In this document: piece after piece, positions 1 through 4,382 of the stretch
Numbering within the stretch: position 1 is the first letter of the stretch
Layout of the letters: each line of letters starts with the position of its first letter
Source of the DNA: JAWPNA01 sp045402695
GTDB taxonomy: Bacteria; Acidobacteriota; Polarisedimenticolia; JACPZX01; DASXTC01
Assembly (NCBI GenBank): GCA_045402695.1
Contig: JAWPNA010000172.1
Span: 1 to 5,327, forward strand
DNA length: 5,327 nucleotides
Direction of reading: 5' to 3'
The notes under the pieces: generated by a model
The model's database searches: none
Seen by the model: the letters and a program-made list of their open reading frames with translations, nothing else
Told to the model about the DNA's origin: nothing
Translations under genes and position numbers: made by a program

Positions 1-29
1 CACTCGATGAGCGATCCCCTCCGTGCCAG

Positions 30-81
30 GGAGGTGCTCTATTGATCGGGGCAGGCATGTCCTTGGGGCTCGAGCACCTCC
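30..81. repeat. 10-bp perfect inverted repeat (stem-loop)
   Basis: The arm GGAGGTGCTC at 30-39 is exactly complementary to GAGCACCTCC at 72-81, enclosing a 32-nt loop. A smaller competing hairpin, CCTCC (18-22) with GGAGG (30-34), shares the left arm, so two alternative folds are possible. The right arm is followed by ACCA, which makes the end look like a tRNA acceptor stem, but the interior is too short for a tRNA and has no T-arm. There is no T-run after the stem, so a standard terminator is not supported. The function is unknown. Confidence 0.55.
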
Positions 82-95
82 ACCAGAGGTTCGAA

Positions 96-128
96 ACGGT
101 CAGTCTCTGAGTTTTTCGGCGTCATTCG
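96..128 (+). repeat. 33-bp direct repeat, left copy
   Basis: This segment matches 5198-5230 in the same orientation at 29 of 33 positions, with an uninterrupted 13-bp core, AGTTTTTCGGCGT, at 110-122. It is non-coding and lies 95 bp from the left end of the window. The two copies bracket all genes in the window. It could be a recombination (att-like) site, a shared regulatory sequence or the end of a repeat family. No integrase is visible to decide between these. Confidence 0.6.
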
Positions 129-584
129 TCCTGCGCCTACTATCGAGGGGGTCGCTCCGATCAGCTCCGGCGATGACTAAAAGTTCGCTCGGCTGGACGC
201 GGGTCGGAGCGTCGGCGCACCCGTGAGGCTCGCAGTGCGAGATCCGTCTCGGAGCGAGTGCGATGAGTCACGCTTCTGCGCGGATCCGCGATCGATCTGC
301 GTTCCACTGCGGGGCACTCAGCGGCAATGGTCGAACGGGACCTGAGCGCTGGCGTCGACCGTACTCGGGTGAGGATGACGCGAAGTGCCGTTGTGCTCGC
401 GGGGGCCAGCTTGCTCGCGGGTGCCTTCCTCCTCGTTGGTCGCCACAGTTCATTGGCATCTGCCCTTCGGGATAGCACGCTTCCGGAGTCCGCGCGTGTG
501 GTCGGTGGAGTGGACTTGGACGAGAGGGCTATGACACCGCTGATGTTTCGGCGCGAGTTGCCGTTGCGTTGGCACGAAAAGCCG
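129..584 (+). other. Upstream region without a firmly supported gene
   Basis: I see no separate gene on either strand. From 327 the reading frame of the downstream secreted protein is open. It would add a hydrophobic stretch (AVVLAGASLLAGAFLLVG, about 384-437) and a charged linker, so part of this region may belong to that gene if a far upstream start is used. No good Shine-Dalgarno sequence precedes the ATG at 327 or the one at 375. The frames open on the minus strand give Arg/Ala/Ser-rich low-complexity proteins typical of GC-rich shadow frames. Confidence 0.4.
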
Positions 585-1229
585 ATGCTCTTCGCTAACG
601 CTTCTGCGCTATATAAGAGTCGCGTGGTAGGTAAAGCCCTACTTGCAGCCATCTTCTGCGCAGCGCTCGCGGCTGGAGTGTCAGGTGCAGCCACGTCCAC
701 GATTCCATCCGCATTCGCACGAGCGCCGGTGGCGAGCGATCAGCTGCCTGGGAACTTCCAGGGCGTTCCCGACGGAGGACTCGCTCACGACAGCCGCCGA
801 ATCGCAACTCTGCAAGGCACGAAGCGTTCGTGGAGCGTCTACATCTTCAAGCAGACGATTAGGAACCGTCTCCTCAACCCATCGGTCCGTCCCAACATCT
901 GCCTGTTCATCTTCACGTCCGGCCAAGGTGCGGGAGGAGGTTGCAGCCCCACCGACTTGTTCTTCGGCCCACGACACGTCAGCGCATCAGCCACGGGCCG
1001 TGTTCTCGCCGGTGTTGCGTCTGATCGGGTTGCCCGAGTCGTCGTCGTCGGCTCTCGTCGTGTCGTTCACGAAGCACCGCTCAGCGCCGATCAGGGCTTC
1101 ATTTTCAACTGCCGCGCCTACAACGGCTGCGCGTGCGTCGTCTCGCGCGTTCAGGCATTCGACAAGTCGGGCAAGCGGATAGCGAACCAGGACTGGCGTT
1201 CCAGCGCCCGGAACTGTCGGCGGCAATGA
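585..1229 (+). CDS. Secreted cysteine-containing protein, function unknown
   Basis: I do not recognise a named family. With the ATG at 585 the product is 214 residues. A short basic N-terminus (Lys12, Arg14, Lys17) is followed by a hydrophobic run at residues 15-34 (KALLAAIFCAALAAGVSG) that looks like a Sec signal peptide. The mature part has six cysteines, at about 105, 120, 176, 182, 184 and 212, including an FNCRAYNGCACVV motif. That suggests disulfides and an exported location. The start is uncertain. GTG 624 would give a minimal signal peptide, and ATG 327 would give 300 residues with two hydrophobic segments. I prefer 585 or 624, because two membrane spans would place the cysteine-containing domain in the cytoplasm. 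The stop overlaps the start of the PASTA lipoprotein gene (ATGA), so the two are probably co-translated. Its last codons are duplicated further downstream. Confidence 0.65.
   Translation: MLFANASALYKSRVVGKALLAAIFCAALAAGVSGAATSTIPSAFARAPVASDQLPGNFQGVPDGGLAHDSRRIATLQGTKRSWSVYIFKQTIRNRLLNPSVRPNICLFIFTSGQGAGGGCSPTDLFFGPRHVSASATGRVLAGVASDRVARVVVVGSRRVVHEAPLSADQGFIFNCRAYNGCACVVSRVQAFDKSGKRIANQDWRSSARNCRRQ
610..617 (+). promoter_or_regulatory. Possible -10 element for a leaderless GTG start
   Basis: TATATAAG at 610-617 is an AT-rich island in GC-rich DNA and resembles a -10 box. It is placed so that transcription could start at about 622-624, on the GTG codon at 624 that directly precedes a signal-peptide sequence. 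Leaderless mRNAs are common in actinobacteria. No convincing -35 box is present at the right distance, so this remains tentative. The same bases also contain AAGAG (615-619), a weak ribosome-binding match 4 nt from the GTG. Confidence 0.2.
1161..1207 (+). repeat. 47-bp direct repeat, intact copy inside gene 3' end
   Basis: These bases encode the C-terminal DKSGKRIANQDWRSSA of the secreted protein. They match 1509-1555 in the same orientation at 39 of 47 positions without a gap, including an unbroken 17-bp run, TAGCGAACCAGGACTGG. The offset is 348 bp, exactly 116 codons, so the second copy is in the same reading frame. Confidence 0.75.
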
Positions 1230-1510
1230 GGCGACCCGAGGCACTCGGCGTCGTACTCGCGGTCGTCCTCGTGCTCATGTCCGGCTGCGGAGGGGACGAC
1301 TCCTCGGTTGTAGTTCCGTACGTCGTCGGCCTGAGGGAGCCGCTAGCGACTCAAGTGGTCGAGAGGGCGGGACTGGTGCCAGAGATCAGGCGCGCGCCCG
1401 ACGCCGACATCCGCAGAGGGTTCGTGTATTTCCAGTCGCCCCGAGAGGGTTCGACGGCGGACGAGAACGACGTGCTCCGGATCAGTGTCTCGACCGGTCC
1501 GCCCTCATGA
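1226..1510 (+). CDS. Single-PASTA-domain lipoprotein
   Basis: A 94-residue protein. Residues 1-20 form a lipoprotein signal (Arg2, Arg3, a hydrophobic run, then the lipobox LMSGC with Cys21 as the lipidated residue), followed by a short GGDDSS linker. Residues 28-92 fit one PASTA domain: VVVPYVVGL at its start, a helix with LATQVVERAGLVPEI, then FQSPREGS and a closing beta strand LRISVSTGPP. PASTA domains are best known as cell-wall-binding repeats in PknB-type kinases and penicillin-binding proteins; a free-standing lipid-anchored one probably sits on the outer face of the membrane. The start at 1226 is chosen because it overlaps the previous stop (ATGA) and puts the signal at the N-terminus. 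An ATG at 1133 would bury the signal. There is no clear Shine-Dalgarno sequence, consistent with translational coupling. Confidence 0.85.
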   Translation: MRRPEALGVVLAVVLVLMSGCGGDDSSVVVPYVVGLREPLATQVVERAGLVPEIRRAPDADIRRGFVYFQSPREGSTADENDVLRISVSTGPPS

Positions 1511-1646
1511 CAAGTTCCGCCACCGGGTAGCGAACCAGGACTGGTGTTCCTGCGCACCTCGTCTGAGGTTGGTGCGCCGAGCCTGGCTGCCTGAACACCG
1601 TCTCCGGTTCCCACCAAATTGGCGACCCGACGCAGGAGGATCGTAA
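1509..1646 (+). pseudogene. Degenerate copy of the secreted-protein gene tail
   Basis: Starting at the last bases of the PASTA gene, this segment repeats the 3' end of the upstream secreted-protein gene: 39 of 47 bases match 1161-1207 without gaps. In the same frame it reads DKFRHRVANQDWCSCA, against DKSGKRIANQDWRSSA upstream, and stays open to a TAA at 1644-1646. Similarity fades after about 1555. No start codon or upstream part of a second gene is present, because the PASTA gene occupies that place. The simplest reading is a remnant of a tandem paralogue whose front was lost or replaced. Alternatively it is a partial duplication created when the PASTA gene was inserted. Confidence 0.55.
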
Positions 1647-1842
1647 GCACTCCGAGCACGCCCGACTAGATGTCCAAAGTGGACGTGTCGCTCACGAGCG
1701 CGGCGAGTCTAGTTGAAGGGGTACGCTGTCCCTTGTTCGCTTTGGTGCGTATTTGCAGGGATTTTGTGGTCGCTACTTACCGTCCGAGGACCGCTTCATG
1801 CTGTAGTCAGTGGAGTGGTACATCTTCGATTCGGAAGGAGGG
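1647..1842 (+). promoter_or_regulatory. Intergenic leader before the small-gene cluster
   Basis: No gene is supported here. It contains a small hairpin GTCC-AAAGT-GGAC (about 1672-1684) nested inside 6-bp arms ACTAGA (1665-1670) and TCTAGT (1708-1713). Next comes a T-rich patch (about 1733-1770), which is the likeliest promoter location for the genes starting at 1843. The best hexamer pair I find is TTGCAG (1753-1758) with TACTTA (1774-1779), but the 15-bp spacing is short, so no specific promoter is claimed. Confidence 0.3.
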
Positions 1843-2058
1843 ATGGCAGAGGAAAAGATTCAGCACAAGGCGACGGAGCCGACCGCCAAGCGAGGCGTGA
1901 CGACGGACATAGCTCTTGCGTACGGCGTGGGTACGGCAACAGGCGCAGGCTTGGCGACGGGGAAGGTGATCGTGGACAAGATCGTCGGCCACGTCTCGAA
2001 GCCTCAGGAGGCGGAACCGCAGCAGGTGATCTTGCCTCCTGGTGTCGAGAAGGAGTAG
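1843..2058 (+). CDS. Small Gly/Ala-rich protein, function unknown
   Basis: A 71-residue protein I do not recognise. Residues 1-20 are charged and polar. Residues 22-49 (from DIALAYGVGTATGAG to KIVGH) are rich in Gly, Ala, Thr and Val with small-residue spacing. This could form a short membrane-associated helix or a packed glycine-rich segment. The C-terminus (KPQEAEPQQ then a proline pair) is probably disordered. The ATG at 1843 is preferred because a strong purine-rich GGAAGGAGG lies just before it (1833-1841), although the spacing is tight. A GTG at 1810 in the same frame would add 11 residues. It is the first gene of a compact four-gene plus-strand cluster and ends 5 nt before the next gene. 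Confidence 0.65.
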   Translation: MAEEKIQHKATEPTAKRGVTTDIALAYGVGTATGAGLATGKVIVDKIVGHVSKPQEAEPQQVILPPGVEKE

Positions 2059-2063
2059 GAGCG

Positions 2064-2249
2064 ATGTCAGATAGACGAGTGGTCTACAAAAGGGCTGACG
2101 GCAAGTGGGCGTGGCGCTTGGTGGTTAACGAGAACATCGTGGCTACCGATGGCGGCCAGGGTTATGAGAACGAAGCCGATGCGCGGAACATGGCGGACCG
2201 CATCATCGGTGGCGAGTTCAAGAACGTTGAGAAGAAGAGGTCGCCATGA
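2064..2249 (+). CDS. DUF1508 (YegP-like) small protein, single repeat
   Basis: A 61-residue protein matching the DUF1508 pattern: a beta strand with YKRADGKWAWRL (residues 8-19), NENIVATDGGQGYEN (22-36) and a helix with ADARNMADRI (38-47). The W-x-W-R-L and G-x-G-Y-x-N signatures are clear. Family members are small and of unknown biochemical function. E. coli YegP carries two tandem copies of this repeat, whereas here there is one, followed by a basic tail (VEKKRSP). An AGGAG at 2051-2055, inside the end of the preceding gene, lies 8 nt before the ATG. The stop overlaps the next start as ATGA, so co-translation is likely. Confidence 0.85.
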   Translation: MSDRRVVYKRADGKWAWRLVVNENIVATDGGQGYENEADARNMADRIIGGEFKNVEKKRSP

Positions 2250-2503
2250 CCGATCCCGGTCACGCACTCACGATGTCCGAACTTAGCCAGTTCCCTCGAC
2301 GCGCGAGAGGCAGTGGGCAGAACATCTTCCGGATGCTCCTCTGGTCACTGTTCCGCAACTTCTATAGCTCCAAGCGCCGTTCAGAGTTGCCTACCCGTGA
2401 CTCCGTGATCGAGTACGCGATCTCGAAGACGCGCGAGTATTTTCCGGGCTTCGTGCCCGAGAAGGAGGCCAGTCATGGCAGAGAAGAGGCACGTGGTTCC
2501 TAA
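2246..2503 (+). CDS. Small basic hypothetical protein
   Basis: An 85-residue protein without a recognised family. Residues 18-31 are basic. Residues 27-40 (NIFRMLLWSLFRNF) form an amphipathic, aromatic-rich segment that could lie on a membrane surface. Residues 50-72 (TRDSVIEYAISKTREYFPG) look helical, and the tail is charged. It starts in an ATGA overlap with the DUF1508 gene, and its 3' end overlaps the DUF2188 gene by 29 bp. This placement between two small-protein genes supports its being real. An internal ATG at 2273 (Met10) is an alternative start. Confidence is moderate because no homologue is recognised. Confidence 0.55.
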   Translation: MTDPGHALTMSELSQFPRRARGSGQNIFRMLLWSLFRNFYSSKRRSELPTRDSVIEYAISKTREYFPGFVPEKEASHGREEARGS

Positions 2504-2717
2504 CCCCGATGGCGGATGGGATGTGAAGAAGCCCGGAGCGGACCGAGCAAGTTCTCATCATGGAACGCAGCGGGAAGCCGAGAAACGAGCCAAGGAGATT
2601 CTCGGCAACGTGGGCGGCGGCGAAGCAGTCATCCACGACCGCGAGGGCAAGATCCGCGACTCGGACACGGTGGCACCGGGGCGGGACCCAAACCCGCCCA
2701 AAGACAAGAAGCACTGA
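2475..2717 (+). CDS. DUF2188 family protein
   Basis: An 80-residue protein with the DUF2188 hallmark near its N-terminus, HVVPNPDGGWDVKKPGADRA (residues 6-25). Then come a TQREAEKRAKEIL helix (31-43), a GGGEAVIHDREGKIRDSDT strand-turn-strand (47-65) and a Pro/Lys-rich tail (PNPPKDKK). The family consists of short, widespread proteins of unknown role. The start is well fixed by AAGGAGG at 2462-2468, 6 nt before the ATG. It is the last of the four small genes and overlaps the previous one by 29 bp. Like the DUF1508 product, it has a compact beta-beta-alpha look built around a Gly-Trp strand, so related or cooperating functions are possible but unproven. Confidence 0.85.
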   Translation: MAEKRHVVPNPDGGWDVKKPGADRASSHHGTQREAEKRAKEILGNVGGGEAVIHDREGKIRDSDTVAPGRDPNPPKDKKH

Positions 2718-2760
2718 CGCGCGTCTTGACCGCTTCCGGCGACCGCGCCAACATCTAACT

Positions 2761-3525
2761 GTGCTTCGGCGGCTGTGGATCGGTGTACCTCTTGCGTTGT
2801 GCGCGTTCGTGCTCGTTGGTTCAACGAGTGCCGCATCCGAAGCGGACGTGCAATTGACGATTGCGCTCAATGGCAAGGGCACCCTCACAGGCGCTCCGCG
2901 ACGCATTGAGTGTCGCGCTACCTGCAAGAGGTCAAGCACGGTCTGGACGTTCAGGGTCAAGCCCGGAAGCGCATTCACTCTGAGGGCGCGCGCTGCGCGC
3001 ACCTACAAGTTCACGGGCTGGAAGGGTGCCTGTCGTGGGAGTAAGCCGACGTGTGTCGTCCGAGTCCAGCGCACGACGAGGGTGAGCGCAACGTTCGTCC
3101 CTCCGGGTGCGAAGGTGAATCCGATCCCACTCGGCAAGGCGGCTGACATCGGAGAAGGTTTCAGGCTTCGCGTGGCCTCAGTGACGCCGGACGCCTCCAC
3201 ACAGTTCCCCAGCATGAAGCCACCACCCGGCGCGCAGCAGTTCATGGCGTCGGTGAGCGTGACGTACACAGCCGGAGGCAAGGGGAGTATGGAGTTCTTC
3301 CGGCAACACCTCTACGCGCAGGGATCTCACAACGTGAGGTACGAACTCGATGACGACTATTGCGGCACGTGGCCGGTTCCGAGTCTCCAGTACACGGGTG
3401 ACGTGTTCTCGGGCCAGTCGCAAACGGGGAACGTCTGCTTCATGATTGCGAGCAACGAAGCGGCGTCGCTCATGTTCTTCACCGAAACCGAGTATCAGCA
3501 ACAGGTCTGGTTCGCACTTCGCTGA
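2761..3525 (+). CDS. Secreted InlB-repeat / DUF4352-like protein
   Basis: With GTG 2761 this is a 254-residue exported protein. Residues 1-26 are a signal peptide (Arg3, Arg4, hydrophobic run, then STSAASEA). Residues 29-114 fit a divergent InlB B-repeat domain: VQLTIALNGKGTLTG, C51-x3-C55, a strand with FTLRA, YKFTGWKGAC (81-91), PTCVVRV and a final TRVSATFVP. Residues 122-254 resemble DUF4352, an Ig-like extracellular fold: FRLRVASVTP, FMASVSVTYT, then VFSGQSQTGNVCFMI and MFFTET. Four cysteines in the first domain (51, 55, 91, 98) and two in the second (201, 226) suggest disulfides. The frame is open further upstream, but GTG 2761 puts the signal at the N-terminus. There is no good ribosome-binding site. 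It may be an adhesin-like or surface binding protein; the ligand is unknown. Confidence 0.8.
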   Translation: MLRRLWIGVPLALCAFVLVGSTSAASEADVQLTIALNGKGTLTGAPRRIECRATCKRSSTVWTFRVKPGSAFTLRARAARTYKFTGWKGACRGSKPTCVVRVQRTTRVSATFVPPGAKVNPIPLGKAADIGEGFRLRVASVTPDASTQFPSMKPPPGAQQFMASVSVTYTAGGKGSMEFFRQHLYAQGSHNVRYELDDDYCGTWPVPSLQYTGDVFSGQSQTGNVCFMIASNEAASLMFFTETEYQQQVWFALR

Positions 3526-3577
3526 GATTCCCTCAGGGAGCGCCCTAATAAGTAAGGCGTAGCGGGGCCGGCTGCGG

Positions 3578-3652
3578 GTCGAGCTGAGGATCTAGCCGCC
3601 GCCCGCGTCGCGGCCGGCGGCACGGATACGACTCGAAGCTGAGGATCAGCCG
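3578..3652. repeat. Short direct repeat flanking a hairpin
   Basis: About 21 bp at 3578-3598 recurs at 3632-3652. Both carry GCTGAGGATC with matching flanks (TCGA before, AGCCG after) and differ by single-base indels. The right copy contains the last codon and stop of the XRE gene, and the left copy also reads GGC then a stop in the minus direction. It therefore looks like a duplicated gene end. The right copy is itself a small palindrome (GCTGA-GGA-TCAGC, 3638-3650). Confidence 0.5.
3595..3621. terminator. Long GC hairpin between convergent genes
   Basis: The two 13-base arms at 3595-3607 and 3609-3621 are complementary at 12 of 13 positions around a single central T. In RNA this would give a strong stem with a small loop formed from the inner CGCG bases. 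It lies between the plus-strand InlB-repeat gene (stop 3525) and the minus-strand XRE gene (stop 3646), where a bidirectional terminator is expected. No T-run follows on either strand, so the role in termination is inferred from position and stem strength. Confidence 0.5.
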
Positions 3653-3930
3653 TCGGCCTGGAGCATTGCGCGCGGGTCGCGTAGCTTCACACGTTGTCGC
3701 TCGATGAGCGGCAACTGTACGACGAGGCCGGCGCTCAACGCGTCGGCGAAGGCAGCGAGTTGACCGAGCGTCATGTTCGCACGGCCTGTCTCGACCTTAG
3801 CCACATACGCGCCGGAGGTGGCGAGGCGTTCGCCGAGTTCAGTCTGCGTGAGGCCACGTGCACGGCGCGCCTTCGCGATTTCCTGGCCGACAGCCTTCGA
3901 CACGATAGAAGAGCTGGCAGTCCGCGGCAT
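3646..3930 (-). CDS. XRE-family HTH regulator (antitoxin-like)
   Basis: A 94-residue protein whose residues 14-71 form a Cro/C1-type helix-turn-helix: VGQEIAKARRARGLTQTEL, then AYVAKVETGRANMTLGQLAA with the usual Glu-x-Gly after the recognition helix. A short tail (LPLIERQRVKLRDPRAML) follows. This size and shape are typical of HigA- or HipB-like antitoxins and small phage-type repressors. It starts 2 nt after the stop of the upstream beta-rich gene and has no Shine-Dalgarno sequence of its own, so it is probably co-translated. Two palindromes in the shared promoter are its probable operators, implying autoregulation. Whether it neutralises a partner cannot be told from the sequence. Confidence 0.9.
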   Translation of the reverse strand: MPRTASSSIVSKAVGQEIAKARRARGLTQTELGERLATSGAYVAKVETGRANMTLGQLAAFADALSAGLVVQLPLIERQRVKLRDPRAMLQADG

Positions 3931-3932
3931 GG

Positions 3933-4286
3933 CTAGCGAATGCTCTGACCGAGCCGCTCGCGCAACCGAACCTGATGCCGGTCGACACCGATCTCGGCCT
4001 GTGCCAGTTCGTCGTCTCGGATCGGGTTATCGTCGTGCAGGACGTTCACGATGACGTCGCCGGTGCGGTAGGCGGTGGGTAGGCTGCGCGCCCATTCCTC
4101 ACGGTCGTCCTCGAACCGCACTTGGTCGCCTGTCCGGAGGCTGACCACGGGCATGTCGAAGTCGAGGACGTTTCGGTCGCCCTCGACCTGGACGTTGTGG
4201 GAGTCGACACGCAGCCGGACGAGCGGACGCCACTCGGGCTCGTGTCCGTGCCCGTCTACCGCTGCCAGGATCTCGAGTTCGACCAT
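3933..4286 (-). CDS. Acidic beta-rich protein paired with XRE regulator
   Basis: A 117-residue protein I do not recognise. Residues 2-10 (VELEILAAV) and 20-57 (RPLVRLRVDSHNVQVEGD onward to GDQVRF) alternate as beta strands. They are followed by an acidic helix (DDREEWARSL, 60-69) and another strand (GDVIVNVLHDDNP, 76-88). The C-terminus (residues 91-117) is a charged helix. No RelE, PIN or MazF motif is visible. The ATG at 4286 is chosen over one at 4310 because AAGGAGG (4292-4298) sits 5 nt before it. It is the first gene of a two-gene unit with the XRE gene. That order, partner first and XRE second, recalls HigBA-type toxin-antitoxin loci. It could be a toxin, a kinase substrate or adaptor, or neither. 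Confidence 0.75.
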   Translation of the reverse strand: MVELEILAAVDGHGHEPEWRPLVRLRVDSHNVQVEGDRNVLDFDMPVVSLRTGDQVRFEDDREEWARSLPTAYRTGDVIVNVLHDDNPIRDDELAQAEIGVDRHQVRLRERLGQSIR

Positions 4287-4291
4287 GTCGT

Positions 4292-4298
4292 CCTCCTT
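4292..4298 (-). promoter_or_regulatory. Shine-Dalgarno site deciding the 4286 start
   Basis: On the minus strand AAGGAGG lies 5 nt before ATG 4286. It falls inside the reading frame that would begin at ATG 4310, which has no comparable site. It therefore marks 4286 as the true start of the beta-rich protein. Confidence 0.75.
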
Positions 4299-4327
4299 CG
4301 GGAGATTCATCGACCCTTCGGTCTTAC

Positions 4328-4342
4328 CTCTTGAGTTAAGAG
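4328..4342. promoter_or_regulatory. Palindromic operator candidate, start-site proximal
   Basis: CTCTT-GAGTT-AAGAG forms 5-bp arms around a 5-bp centre. It overlaps the downstream edge of the proposed -10 box and the likely transcription start. Its centre (4335) is 22 bp, about two helical turns, from the centre of the second palindrome (4357). That spacing suits two regulator dimers bound on the same face of the DNA. Confidence 0.5.
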
Positions 4343-4370
4343 TGTAACCTAACCTGGTGGGTTAGCGCAA
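4341..4370 (-). promoter_or_regulatory. Promoter for the beta-rich/XRE gene pair
   Basis: On the minus strand TTGCGC (4365-4370) and TACACT (4341-4346) form a sigma-70-like pair with an 18-bp spacer. Transcription would start near 4334, giving a leader of about 48 nt before ATG 4286. The promoter begins only 12 bp after the kinase stop codon, so the pair has its own control separate from the kinase gene. The spacer is almost filled by the CTAACC/GGTTAG palindrome. Confidence 0.5.
4349..4365. promoter_or_regulatory. Palindromic operator candidate in promoter spacer
   Basis: CTAACC-TGGTG-GGTTAG has perfect 6-bp arms and a 5-bp centre, a size usual for XRE-family operators. It lies between the proposed -35 and -10 boxes, where binding would block RNA polymerase. 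The XRE protein of the same unit is the obvious candidate ligand. Confidence 0.6.
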
Positions 4371-4382
4371 GGTCTACCTGCA

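Noticed and set aside
30..85. A tRNA gene ending in CCTCCACCA
   Set aside because: Only 38 nt separate the 7-bp acceptor-like arms, against about 60 in a tRNA. No T-arm, D-arm or anticodon arm can be formed.
161..700. Minus-strand open frame of 179 codons
   Set aside because: The product is Arg/Ser/Ala-rich without motifs, and it overlaps the signal-peptide region of the secreted protein on the other strand. It is a typical shadow frame in GC-rich DNA.
1801..1810. CTGTAGTCAG shared with 5254-5263
   Set aside because: A 10-base match is expected several times by chance in a window of this size, and the flanks do not align.
2726..2760. Promoter with TTGACC for the InlB-repeat gene
   Set aside because: The only AT-containing -10 candidates (CATCTA, TCTAAC) lie 20-22 bp away, too far for a usable spacer.
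3699..3711. CTCGATGAGCG shared with the window start (3-13)
   Set aside because: The match is 11 bases with no further similarity, and the copy near 3700 lies within the XRE coding region, so chance is likely.
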